Of a stretch of 64,000 bases of DNA, positions 1 to 7,278 are shown one piece after another; position 1 is the stretch's first letter; every line of letters starts with the position of its first letter. Under the pieces are notes generated by a model that was given only the letters and a program-made list of their open reading frames with translations, was not told the DNA's origin and ran no database searches. Made by a program: the position numbers and the translations under genes. The stretch covers positions 1 through 64,000 of the forward strand of contig DAISGI010000001.1 of NCBI GenBank assembly GCA_036823195.1, in the 5' to 3' direction. The stretch is from UBA4874 sp002399435 (GTDB lineage Bacteria; Bacillota; Clostridia; Caldicoprobacterales; DTU083).

Positions 1-93
1 CACCATCCCTCAGTTATTGTGACTGTATTATAGCATAATGCCGTAATATTACCTACCGACGTTTTGGTCATGTCTCTAAATGAGGTAAACGAA

Positions 94-348
94 ACGTAGA
101 ATATTCGGCATGCTGCCGCGCTTCTTGTCAAGACCCGATGTGCTGATAATTTCGTCTACGAAAGACTCGTCAATTGTATTGCCATCCAATTCCATTGGCA
201 GTACAATATTTTCATTCTGCTGCCCCAGGGCCCGCTTTCCTTCCGCGATAGAAACTGTCTAGACAGTGTGATAGCCGTCTTTTTCAAAAGTGAAGGCAAT
301 GCCGCGGCTCAGGTTTTCATCGTCTTCCAATATCAGGATCGTTTTCAC
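94..348 (-). pseudogene. Response-regulator receiver remnant
   Basis: A GTG start at 348, preceded by a GGAGG ribosome binding site, opens a frame typical of the N-terminus of an OmpR/VanR-type receiver domain, with the acidic pair in LILEDDENLS. The frame hits a TAG stop after 29 codons (bases 259-261). Reading through it still gives receiver-like residues (SIAEGKRALGQQ), then about 40 residues with no resemblance to a receiver. The phospho-acceptor Asp, the DNA-binding domain and any partner kinase are absent. I read it as a decayed two-component regulator gene; its exact 3' limit is uncertain. Confidence 0.55.
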
Positions 349-460
349 AGCAAACCTCCGTTATTTTTATAAAGCCCACTAATTGACAATCATTATATGC
401 GCTTAAGCAAATAGATACAAGCTCTTTTGATCCTCCAACCAATTCATGTTTACGACGCAT

Positions 461-489
461 TTACGCAAGATACCCAGCAGTGATATAAT
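461..489 (+). promoter_or_regulatory. Candidate sigma-A promoter for the flavin reductase gene
   Basis: A perfect -10 (TATAAT, 484-489) lies 17 bp after a weak -35 (TTACGC, 461-466), about 55 bases before the start at 546. Nothing else recognisable is seen between 349 and 545. Confidence 0.45.
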
Positions 490-545
490 AGGTGATATGA
501 AGCCGGCCATTTTGCCGGGAGCTATGACAGAAGGGAGAATATCTT

Positions 546-1574
546 ATGTATTTGTTCAAACCACTTACAGTAAAGAGCATGACTCTGCGCAACCGGATCG
601 TTATGCCTCCCATGTGTATGTACAGTTCAGAAACAGAAGGCATGCCAAATGAATTTCACTTTACCCACTATACTTCCCGTGCCATTGGCGGAGTGGGACT
701 GATTATTATGGAGGCCACCGGCATCCTTCCATGGGGTCGCATTACGGACCATTGCCTGGGCCTTTGGAAGGATGAACAGGCAAAAGCGCTTGCGCCAATT
801 GTCGCTGCCTGTCAGAAGCAGGGGGCCAAAATGGCCATTCAGCTCAATCACGCAGGACGTAAATGCACAGCGCGGGAAAAAAGGATTTTTGCACCCAGCG
901 CCATTCCATTCGAAGAGGGTTCCCCCATGCCTCATGAGATGACGGAAGAGGATATCCGTGATACCATTCTTGCGTTCCGGAGCTCAGCAGCAAGGGCAGC
1001 TGAAATCGGATTTGACGCTGTTGAAATCCATGGGGCCCATGGTTATCTGATTAATGAGTTCCTATCACCGCTCACCAATCACCGCACAGACGGTTATGGT
1101 GGCTCAACTGAAAACCGCTGCCGTTTACTGATTGAAACGCTGCAGGCGGTACATGAGGTTTGGCCTGATGATAAACCTGTTTTACTGCGTGTATCCGCCG
1201 AGGATTATGAACCAGAGGGCTTACATCCAGCAGAAATGGCCAGGATTGTTGAACTGGTGAAGCCATATATTGATGTGCTGGACGTAAGTACGGGTGGAGT
1301 TGTGCCAACACCGCCGCCGGCCCTTTATCCAGGCTATCAGGTAAAAGCTGCTGAAGAGCTGAAACAGGCGTTGGGCCTTCCTACAATTACTGTCGGTCTG
1401 ATCACCGATCCACATCAGGTGGAAGAAATCCTGGGGGAAGGGCGGGCGGATCTCGTTGCGCTTGGCCGGGAACTTCTGCGCGATCCCTATTGGGTGATGC
1501 ACACAGCCCGTGATTTGGACGTCAAATATCAGTGGCCGGAGCAATATCTGCGAGGATTTACTGCAAGGAAATAA
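546..1574 (+). CDS. namA: NADH:flavin oxidoreductase, YqjM/NamA-type old yellow enzyme
   Basis: A 342-residue FMN-dependent TIM-barrel ene-reductase, expected to reduce activated C=C bonds of enones and other electrophiles with NADPH or NADH in the cytosol. Residues that mark the YqjM subgroup are visible: Cys24 and Tyr26 in MPPMCMYSS (YqjM Cys26/Tyr28), and the substrate-binding pair His162/His165 with Tyr167 in EIHGAHGYL. The family C-terminal stretch GRADLVALGRELLRDP is present. The length matches the family. The ATG follows GAAGGGAG. It stands alone, with a small membrane-protein gene starting 19 bases after its stop. The physiological substrate cannot be read from sequence. Confidence 0.9.
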   Translation: MYLFKPLTVKSMTLRNRIVMPPMCMYSSETEGMPNEFHFTHYTSRAIGGVGLIIMEATGILPWGRITDHCLGLWKDEQAKALAPIVAACQKQGAKMAIQLNHAGRKCTAREKRIFAPSAIPFEEGSPMPHEMTEEDIRDTILAFRSSAARAAEIGFDAVEIHGAHGYLINEFLSPLTNHRTDGYGGSTENRCRLLIETLQAVHEVWPDDKPVLLRVSAEDYEPEGLHPAEMARIVELVKPYIDVLDVSTGGVVPTPPPALYPGYQVKAAEELKQALGLPTITVGLITDPHQVEEILGEGRADLVALGRELLRDPYWVMHTARDLDVKYQWPEQYLRGFTARK

Positions 1575-1592
1575 GACATAGGAGGATTCCCC

Positions 1593-1799
1593 ATGGATTT
1601 AGCTATGTTGAAAGAATATTTGCCGTTTCTCATTCCGTTGGTTATCGCACAGCTTGCGCTTGGTATTACCGCCCTTGTTCATGTGCTCCGGCATCCCCAT
1701 TACCGTTTCGGGAATAAAGTGATGTGGGCTTGTATCGTCATGCTCGTGCAGACTATCGGGCCAGTCGTATACTTTGCCTTTGGCAGGGGTGAAGAATAA
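1593..1799 (+). CDS. Small PLDc_N-type membrane protein, YxlE-like
   Basis: A 68-residue protein with two predicted membrane helices (about residues 9-31 and 42-62) separated by a short basic loop, ending FAFGRGEE. The layout and the motif IGPVVYFAFGR match the PLDc_N family, of which B. subtilis YxlE is a member. The ATG has an AGGAGG site, and the stop overlaps the next start by one base. It leads a three-gene set equivalent to yxlE-yxlF-yxlG. In B. subtilis that set sits behind the sigma factor gene sigY and YxlE is reported to dampen SigY; no sigY or anti-sigma gene is present here, so a role as accessory subunit of the ABC transporter is the simpler inference. Confidence 0.75.
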   Translation: MDLAMLKEYLPFLIPLVIAQLALGITALVHVLRHPHYRFGNKVMWACIVMLVQTIGPVVYFAFGRGEE

Positions 1800-2716
1800 T
1801 GGGCATTTTGGAGATTCATCAGCTTTCCAAGCGTTTTGGTCGCCATGAGGTACTCAATGGATTGGACATGGATGTTCCGGAGCATTCCGTATTCGGTTTT
1901 GTTGGCCAGAATGGCGCGGGTAAAACAACAACAATGAAAATTGTTCTCGGATTATTAAAGCCGGATAGCGGAAGTGTAACTGTATGCGGGGAAAAGGTTG
2001 CGTATGGCGAAACAAAAACAAATCGAAACATAGGCTTCCTTCCCGATGTTCCGGAGTTCTATGGATATATGAATCCAATGGAATATTTGAAGCTATGTGG
2101 TGAAATAACCGGGCTTACGAAAGTGAAGATCAAATTGAGGAGCGAGGAATTGCTCTCGCTTGTGGGGCTAAAAGACCAAAAAAAGAAAATCAGCGGGTTT
2201 TCACGAGGGATGAAGCAGCGCCTTGGTATTGCACAGGCCTTGCTGAATGAACCCAAACTTCTCATATGCGATGAACCCACATCGGCACTTGATCCAATCG
2301 GCAGGAAGGAAATACTCGACATCCTGCTTGCAGTGAAAGGAAAGACGACCGTCGTATTTTCTACACATATCTTGTCGGACGTAGAGAGAGTATGCGACCG
2401 CATCGCAGTATTGCATAGCGGCAAGCTGGCGCTGCACGGCACGCTTTCTGAAATAAAGGAGAGCCACAGGCATAATGGATTTGTTCTTGAGTTTTCGAGT
2501 GATATGGAAGCGTCCTTATTCGAGAACATGGAAGAGCTGAAGCAGCCGTCAATAAGTATGTCGCGCAATGGAAACACTGTGACGGCGTTTGTTACCGATC
2601 ACGATATGGGCGGACATCTTTTGCTGGGCGTGCTGTCGCAAAAGCGGATTGTTCCATTGAAGTTCGCAGTTATGGAACCAACTCTGGAAAGTTTGTTTAT
2701 GGAGGTGGTCCAATGA
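1799..2716 (+). CDS. ABC transporter ATP-binding protein, YxlF-like
   Basis: A 305-residue ATPase of an ABC-2 type exporter. Walker A is GQNGAGKT (36-43), the signature is the variant FSRGMKQ (about 134-140), Walker B is LLICDEP (154-160), and a His switch follows in STHILSD. After the nucleotide-binding domain comes an approximately 85-residue C-terminal extension typical of this exporter class. It starts one base inside the upstream stop and its own stop overlaps the permease start by four bases (ATGA), so the three genes should be translationally coupled. The substrate is unknown; relatives export antimicrobial peptides or drugs. Confidence 0.88.
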   Translation: MGILEIHQLSKRFGRHEVLNGLDMDVPEHSVFGFVGQNGAGKTTTMKIVLGLLKPDSGSVTVCGEKVAYGETKTNRNIGFLPDVPEFYGYMNPMEYLKLCGEITGLTKVKIKLRSEELLSLVGLKDQKKKISGFSRGMKQRLGIAQALLNEPKLLICDEPTSALDPIGRKEILDILLAVKGKTTVVFSTHILSDVERVCDRIAVLHSGKLALHGTLSEIKESHRHNGFVLEFSSDMEASLFENMEELKQPSISMSRNGNTVTAFVTDHDMGGHLLLGVLSQKRIVPLKFAVMEPTLESLFMEVVQ

Positions 2717-3477
2717 GAAACTACCTGGCATTTCTAAAAAAAGAGATTTATGAATACACAAAAACTTATAAGCTGCTCATTATGCTGATGGTCTTTGCGG
2801 TTTTCGGAATCACAAATCCCCTTGTGGCAAAACTGCTGCCTGAAATACTTGGAAGCCTTAAGACGGAAGGCATCATCATGACATTGCCAGAGGCGACTGC
2901 CTACGACGCCTGGACGCAGTTTTTCAAAAACGCAACGCAAATGGGGCTGATCGTGATGGTGATCCTGTTCAGTCCTGTTTTGTCATCGGAACTGTCCAGG
3001 GGGACGCTTATCAATATGCTGACAAAAGGGTTGTCACGAACAGTGGTTATCCTTTCGAAATACACCTGTATGGTTGTGGTGTGGACGATCAGTATTGCAC
3101 TATGCTTCGGACTGACTTATGGTTATACGGTGTATCTTTTCCCTGCGGGCGAAACAGCAAATCTGCTCTTTTCCACGTTTTGCCTATGGATGTTTGGCTT
3201 GTTTTTGCTGGCCACATTATTGCTCGCAGCAACCCTAACGAAAAGTAATTATGGATGCTTACTCATCACAGGCGCAGTAGTGGTCGCCTGCATGCTTGTG
3301 AATATCATACCGGCGGCACATAGGTATAATCCAATTTCGCTGGCGACTGACAATATGGGACTCATAACAGATGACATAGAGGTATCTTCGCTCTATTGCA
3401 CTATCTTGATATCCTGCCTGCTTTCATTTCTTTTTTTGACGATATCGGTATTAATATTTAGAAAAAAGCAAGTATAA
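2713..3477 (+). CDS. ABC-2 type permease, YxlG-like
   Basis: A 254-residue integral membrane protein with about six predicted helices: the first near residues 20-42, then segments around 77-97, 110-135, 145-172, 175-195 and 225-248. The N-terminus (LAFLKKEIYEYTKTYKLL) and the extracytoplasmic loop after the first helix are typical of ABC-2 permeases partnered with single ATPases. It is coupled to the preceding ATPase by an ATGA overlap. It ends convergently with the exporter cassette on the opposite strand, 61 bases away. Expected to form a dimeric export channel in the cytoplasmic membrane; cargo not identifiable. Confidence 0.85.
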   Translation: MRNYLAFLKKEIYEYTKTYKLLIMLMVFAVFGITNPLVAKLLPEILGSLKTEGIIMTLPEATAYDAWTQFFKNATQMGLIVMVILFSPVLSSELSRGTLINMLTKGLSRTVVILSKYTCMVVVWTISIALCFGLTYGYTVYLFPAGETANLLFSTFCLWMFGLFLLATLLLAATLTKSNYGCLLITGAVVVACMLVNIIPAAHRYNPISLATDNMGLITDDIEVSSLYCTILISCLLSFLFLTISVLIFRKKQV

Positions 3478-3538
3478 ATCAGAAATATTACCTTCGGCTG
3501 CCCCAAAGCCCAAAGCCGTCGTTACATGCCTGCAAGCA

Positions 3539-4309
3539 TTAAGCCGCTTTCCGTTTATACGCCCTCATCGCAAAGATATATGCCACAAGCGTAATTCCGA
3601 TGCACCATACGAGCGCAGTCCAAATGTCGTTGCCGACAGGCTGCTGCGTGAGTAGAGAACGTATCGCATTGACGATGGAGGTGACTGGCTGGTTTTCGGC
3701 AAAAACGCGAACAGGTCCCGGCATAGAAGCGGTTGGCACAAATGCCGAGCTGATGAACGGAAGAAAGATTAGCGGGTAGGAAAAGGCGCTCGCACCGTCC
3801 ACAGATGTTGCAGATAATCCGGCTATCACCGCGATCCATGTCAGAGCTAATGTGAACAGCACGAGAATCCCGCTCACGGCAAGCCAGGATAGCACCCCCG
3901 CTGGAGAACGAAAGCCCATAAGCAGCGCAACGAGAATGATGACGACGACCGAAATCGCGTTGGAAACCAGGGAAGTCAGCACATGCCCCCACAGCGCAGC
4001 GGAACGCGCGATCGGCATCGAGTGGAACCGCTCGAAAATGCCGCTTTTCATATCTGTAAACAGACGAACAGCCGTATAGGCGATGCCGCTTGCAATCGCC
4101 ACCAGCAGGATGCCGGGGAGCAGGTAATTCACATAGTTATCCGTGCCGACCTGGATAGCGCCGCCGAGCACGTAGACGAACAGCAGCATCATTGCGATAG
4201 GCGTGAGGCACACTGTGATGATGGTGTCCATGCTGCGGGTGATATGGCGCATGGAACGCCCGAGCATGACGCCCATATCACTGAAAAGGTGTTTTTTTAC
4301 AGCTTCCAA
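3539..4309 (-). CDS. ABC-2 permease, DrrB-like drug exporter
   Basis: A 256-residue membrane protein with six predicted helices. The central segments with FERFHSMPIARSA and the C-terminal QPVTSIVNAIRSLL motif are characteristic of the DrrB/ABC-2 family. The start is a TTG placed directly after the TAA stop of the ATPase gene, with GGAGG inside that gene's last codons as its binding site, so expression is tightly coupled. It is last in the operon padR-DUF1048-DUF1048-ATPase-permease. Relatives export hydrophobic drugs or peptides; the cargo here is unknown. Confidence 0.88.
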   Translation of the reverse strand: MEAVKKHLFSDMGVMLGRSMRHITRSMDTIITVCLTPIAMMLLFVYVLGGAIQVGTDNYVNYLLPGILLVAIASGIAYTAVRLFTDMKSGIFERFHSMPIARSAALWGHVLTSLVSNAISVVVIILVALLMGFRSPAGVLSWLAVSGILVLFTLALTWIAVIAGLSATSVDGASAFSYPLIFLPFISSAFVPTASMPGPVRVFAENQPVTSIVNAIRSLLTQQPVGNDIWTALVWCIGITLVAYIFAMRAYKRKAA

Positions 4310-5068
4310 TTACTTTTCCTCCTTTTTGCCGACAACTGCGAGGAAGATCTCCTCAAGCGTGGGCTGTTTTTCCACATACTCCACTTTTGCAGGCGGGAAC
4401 AGCTTTTTCAGCTCTTCAAGCGTGCCGCCTGCGATAATCCTGCCCTCATGCAGAATGGCAATCTGATCAGCGAGCTGCTCGGCTTCATCCAGCATCTGCG
4501 TGGTCAGGAATACCGTTGTGCCATTTGCAGCAAGCTCTTTGACAGTCTTCCAAACCTCGATGCGGGCCTCGGGGTCCAGCCCGGTGGTCGGCTCGTCGAG
4601 AAAGATAACCTGTGGTTTTCCAATCAGACTCATGGCAATGTCGAGTCTGCGGCGCATACCGCCCGAGTAGTTGGAAACTCTGCGGTCGGCGGCATCGGTC
4701 AGAGCGAAGCGTTTCAGCATATCGTCTGCAATCTGACGCGGATTTGTGAGATGCCGCAGTCTGGCGATCATCATCAGATTTTCCCGTCCGGTCAAAATCT
4801 CATCCACGGCGGCAAACTGCCCGGTCAGGCTGATTGACTGCCGCACCTGTTCGGGTTTTGCTGTAACGTCGAAGCCGTTGACGCTAGCGGCGCCCCCGTC
4901 CGGCTTGAGCAGCGTGGTGAGGATTCGGACGATCGTCGTCTTGCCCGCGCCATTGGAGCCGAGCAGGGCGAAAATACTGCCCTTGTCCACCTCGAAATCC
5001 ACGCCCTTCAGGACATGAAGCTGTTTATAGGATTTTTGCAACCCTTTCACTTGAATCGCTTTTTCCAT
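4310..5068 (-). CDS. ABC transporter ATPase, DrrA-like
   Basis: A 252-residue ATPase. Walker A is GSNGAGKT (37-44), the signature is YSGGMRR (134-140) and Walker B is VIFLDEP (154-160). The switch His is replaced by Gln in LTTQMLDEAE, a hallmark of the DrrA subclass. The C-terminal EKQPTLEEIFLAVVG is the usual docking tail of this family. The ATG follows AAAAGGGGAAAT. It lies 14 bases after the upstream DUF1048 gene and abuts the permease gene, forming a two-component exporter under PadR control. It is distinct from the ATPase encoded at 1799, which has a normal His switch. Confidence 0.92.
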   Translation of the reverse strand: MEKAIQVKGLQKSYKQLHVLKGVDFEVDKGSIFALLGSNGAGKTTIVRILTTLLKPDGGAASVNGFDVTAKPEQVRQSISLTGQFAAVDEILTGRENLMMIARLRHLTNPRQIADDMLKRFALTDAADRRVSNYSGGMRRRLDIAMSLIGKPQVIFLDEPTTGLDPEARIEVWKTVKELAANGTTVFLTTQMLDEAEQLADQIAILHEGRIIAGGTLEELKKLFPPAKVEYVEKQPTLEEIFLAVVGKKEEK

Positions 5069-5082
5069 CCCAATTTCCCCTT

Positions 5083-5433
5083 TTACTTTTTTTTATCCGT
5101 ATCCTTTTTTATGGCCTTATAGACTTTCCGGTTAACAGAGTCCTGATAGACGTCGGCGTAGGTTTTTGAATCTTGGATCAGATCATCGCAGAAGGCTGCT
5201 ACGTCACTGCCGGTCACTTCGAGCACGCCTTTTCCCGAGGCCGCGCCTTCTTCAAAAAGATCGACGATCCCCGAGAGCAGGCCAATTCCTTCGGTCATTT
5301 CGACAGGGCCAACTTTAAAGAGATATTTTTGAATCTCTTTATAAACGATCTGATAATCCTGCGGGAGCGCTTTGACACGCGCCATATGCGCCCGCCACTC
5401 TTTTTTACCTTTGATGATATCCTGTAGATTCAT
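5083..5433 (-). CDS. DUF1048 family protein
   Basis: A 116-residue soluble, helix-rich, charged protein opening with DIIKGKKEWRAHMARVKALP followed by a DYQIVYKEIQKYLF segment, the pattern of DUF1048 proteins. It is homologous to the gene just upstream (shared ...RVK.LP.DYQ... core and C-terminal FC.....SK.Y.D..), so the operon carries a tandem pair. It has an AGGAGG site before the ATG and a 9-base gap to its twin. DUF1048 genes commonly sit between a padR gene and an ABC exporter; their biochemical role is not known to me. Confidence 0.82.
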   Translation of the reverse strand: MNLQDIIKGKKEWRAHMARVKALPQDYQIVYKEIQKYLFKVGPVEMTEGIGLLSGIVDLFEEGAASGKGVLEVTGSDVAAFCDDLIQDSKTYADVYQDSVNRKVYKAIKKDTDKKK

Positions 5434-5442
5434 TTTATCCTC

Positions 5443-5790
5443 CTATTTCCCCAATTTTTTAGCGACAGTATTGTTGAGCTGCTCGCGCCACTTATCGCGG
5501 TACGACTTTGCCCCTTCTTCGCCGGCCAGTGCGGCACAGAAGCCTTTAATATCGTTGCCCAAAACCTCCTGGACACTCTGACCGTCCGCCACCGCTTCTT
5601 CGAGCAGGCCAAGCACGCCGTCGAGAATCGGCATGAGGTTGCGGCCGGTGAAATCTGCGTGCGCCCAAAGATTCAAACCGATTTCGTCCCATGCCGCCTG
5701 ATAATCGGCAGGCAGCTTTTTAACCCGCGATTTAAAAGTTCTCATTTGTTTCGTCATGTCGCTTCCGGTGATCTTTTCCCAAAAATTCAT
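5443..5790 (-). CDS. DUF1048 family protein (first of tandem pair)
   Basis: A 115-residue protein beginning with NFWEKITGSDMTKQ. The start at 5790 is set by AAAGGAGGTGA and overlaps the padR stop (ATGA); a longer frame reaching upstream would run into padR without its own binding site. The body contains VKKLPADYQAAWDEIGLNLW and a C-terminal FCAALAGEEGAKSYRDKW stretch that parallels the following gene. No membrane segment or catalytic motif is evident. Its position between the regulator and the exporter suggests an accessory or regulatory partner. Confidence 0.82.
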   Translation of the reverse strand: MNFWEKITGSDMTKQMRTFKSRVKKLPADYQAAWDEIGLNLWAHADFTGRNLMPILDGVLGLLEEAVADGQSVQEVLGNDIKGFCAALAGEEGAKSYRDKWREQLNNTVAKKLGK

Positions 5791-6119
5791 TCCTTTTTCA
5801 CCTCCTTTAACTCGTTGATTTTTGACTCGACGAACTCCCATTTTTCCCAGAATCTTCGCAACTTTTCACGCCCTGCGTCGTTGAGTGCGAAGAATTTTCG
5901 CGGCGGCCCCATGTCGGAGGGTTTTTTGGTGATCTCTACCAGCTTGTTTTTTTCAAGCCGGATCAGGATGGTGTACACCGTTCCCTCCACAACATCCGTG
6001 AAACCAAGGGCGTTCAGCCGCCGCGTAATTTCGTAGCCGTAGGTTTCTTTGCGGTTTATGATTTCAAGGACGCAGCCCTCAAGCACACCTCTGAGCATTT
6101 CTGTTAGGTTTTCCAGCAT
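5787..6119 (-). CDS. PadR-family transcriptional regulator
   Basis: A 110-residue winged-helix repressor. The start at 6119 (MLENLTEMLRG...) follows GAAGAAGGGATT; the frame extends further upstream but only through the promoter. The PadR hallmarks are present: GYEITRRL in the recognition region, VVEGTVYTILIRLEKNKLV, and GPPRKFFALNDAGREKL in the wing. The short C-terminal helix suits a PadR-s2 type dimer. It heads the exporter operon and its own promoter carries a palindrome over the -10, so it should repress itself and the exporter until a ligand, probably an exported drug, binds. Confidence 0.92.
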   Translation of the reverse strand: MLENLTEMLRGVLEGCVLEIINRKETYGYEITRRLNALGFTDVVEGTVYTILIRLEKNKLVEITKKPSDMGPPRKFFALNDAGREKLRRFWEKWEFVESKINELKEVKKE

Positions 6120-6162
6120 AATCCCTTCTTCACTAATCTTTGTGACCCATATGCAGTGTGAC

Positions 6163-6182
6163 TTACTACTGCTATATAGTAA
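6163..6182. promoter_or_regulatory. Inverted repeat, likely PadR operator
   Basis: TTACTA (6163-6168) and TAGTAA (6177-6182) form a perfect 6-bp inverted repeat with an 8-base spacer. It overlaps the -10 box of the padR promoter on the minus strand, the expected place for a self-repressing PadR dimer. Confidence 0.65.
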
Positions 6183-6204
6183 CACGCAATAGGCAGTTTG
6201 TCAA
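6176..6204 (-). promoter_or_regulatory. Strong sigma-A promoter of the padR-exporter operon
   Basis: On the minus strand a consensus -35 (TTGACA, 6204-6199) and a -10 (TACTAT, 6181-6176) are exactly 17 bp apart. The start codon of padR lies about 57 bases downstream. Confidence 0.75.
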
Positions 6205-6325
6205 CAGCGTTTACCCGGATAAGAAATTCCTTCTAAACGTAAGATGCAAATCTCTTTTTCATTTGGTGCCTTCCATTTACCCGCTCCTGAATCCCTGAAT
6301 AAAATGAGTCTGCACGGGCAAGATA

Positions 6326-6724
6326 ATGGCACCCAAAAATGATCAACCAACAGGTGATTTTTTGAAAAAAAGATTCTATCAGCTGAAAATTATTTTGACA
6401 GGCATCCTGACCGGGTTATGCAATGGTCTTTTTGGCGCCGGCGGGGGAATGATTGTCGTTCCATCCATGGTGCATTTCCTGGATGTGGATGAACATGATG
6501 CCCATGCGACGGCCATAGCTGTGATTATGCCCCTGGCTGTCATCAGCGCCTTCATTTATTTCCGGAACGGGTATCTGGATTTTGGGAAAACATTGCCGGT
6601 TGCCGCCGGAGGAATTCTGGGTGGATTTACGGGTGCATATCTCCTTCACCGTGTATCTTCCTATTGGCTGCAAAAGATATTCGCGTTGTTTATGATTGTG
6701 GCTGCAGTAAGGATGATTTTCTGA
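6326..6724 (+). CDS. TSUP (TauE/SafE) transporter, N-terminal half
   Basis: A 132-residue membrane protein with about four helices and the glycine-rich repeat motif GAGGGMIVVPSMVHF that marks each half of sulfite-exporter/TSUP permeases. A complete TSUP protein is about 250 residues with two such repeats; this one holds only the first. The stop at 6722-6724 lies inside the reading frame that encodes the second half. The binding site before the ATG is poor. It could be half of a heterodimeric pair or the first part of one gene broken by a frameshift. TSUP proteins export sulfite, sulfoacetate or other organosulfur anions; substrate unknown here. Confidence 0.75.
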   Translation: MAPKNDQPTGDFLKKRFYQLKIILTGILTGLCNGLFGAGGGMIVVPSMVHFLDVDEHDAHATAIAVIMPLAVISAFIYFRNGYLDFGKTLPVAAGGILGGFTGAYLLHRVSSYWLQKIFALFMIVAAVRMIF

Positions 6725-7080
6725 AGCTGCTTTTGTTTGCAATCGGATTGGTGTCCGGCGTAATCAGCGGAATGGGGATTGGAGGAGGAACCGTTCTGAT
6801 TCCGGCGATGATTTTTCTGGCAGGTGTATCCCAGCACAGTGCCCAGGGGATAAACCTTACTGTCTTTATTCCCACGGCATTGGTTGCCATATGTGTACAC
6901 AGCAAAAATAAACATATACGGTTCCGGCTGGCTCTCCCGCTGATTCTGGCAGGAATATCCGGTGCTGTTCTGGGTTCTGTCCTGGCATCTTCCATGCCCT
7001 CCCGGCTTCTCCGAAAACTGTTCGGGGGATTTTTGCTGGTGATGGGCATATACGAACTATTTCAAAAAAAGAAAAGCTAA
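6664..7080 (+). CDS. TSUP (TauE/SafE) transporter, C-terminal half
   Basis: The frame contributes about 119 TSUP-like residues from base 6721 on, with the second repeat motif GMGIGGGTVLIPAMIF and three to four helices, ending YELFQKKKS. The part before 6721 overlaps the preceding gene in another frame and looks like shadow. No convincing in-frame start with a binding site exists near the junction: the candidates are TTG 6664, CTG 6721 and TTG 6733. It lies in the -1 frame relative to the first half. Together the two frames give one normal-length TSUP protein, so a frameshift in the gene or the assembly is as likely as two half-size genes. Confidence 0.68.
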   Translation: MAAKDIRVVYDCGCSKDDFLKLLLFAIGLVSGVISGMGIGGGTVLIPAMIFLAGVSQHSAQGINLTVFIPTALVAICVHSKNKHIRFRLALPLILAGISGAVLGSVLASSMPSRLLRKLFGGFLLVMGIYELFQKKKS

Positions 7081-7095
7081 ATTGGCAAGTTGTTA

Positions 7096-7124
7096 TTATC
7101 ATTTCATGCTTTTTATGATATAAT
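7096..7124 (+). promoter_or_regulatory. Candidate promoter of the rnf operon
   Basis: A perfect -10 TATAAT (7119-7124) is preceded at 17 bp by TTATCA (7096-7101). Transcription from here would give a leader of roughly 145 bases before the rnfC start. Confidence 0.55.
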
Positions 7125-7139
7125 AAGTACAGATCATCG

Positions 7140-7260
7140 AATGTGCTTCAATAACCTGAAGGGGCTTCGGCTTCGGAGGGTTATTTTCGTATTACAGGGA
7201 TGTCTTTTTTTTAACAAGGCATTCCGGATATCCCTGCAAAGGGATAAGAGACCGAGTCTT
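7140..7260 (+). other. Structured 5' leader of rnfC
   Basis: The untranslated leader contains two stem-forming pairs. AATAACC (starting near 7149) pairs with GGTTATT (ending near 7185) around a GC-rich core. Further on, CAGGGAT (near 7195) pairs with ATCCCTG (near 7236), enclosing a run of eight T. There is no uridine tract directly after the second stem, so it is not a plain terminator. It matches no riboswitch class that I recognise. Confidence 0.35.
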
Positions 7261-7278
7261 AGGAGAGAGGTGTTCTGT

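Noticed and set aside
446..652. Open frame of 68 codons overlapping the flavin reductase start
   Set aside because: It overlaps the promoter and the reductase gene, has no binding site and no recognisable protein pattern.
7090..7278. A 63-codon N-terminal extension of RnfC in the same frame
   Set aside because: It has no binding site, no similarity to RnfC and contains the promoter and stem-loops; TTG 7279 has AGGAGAGAGG and matches the family N-terminus.
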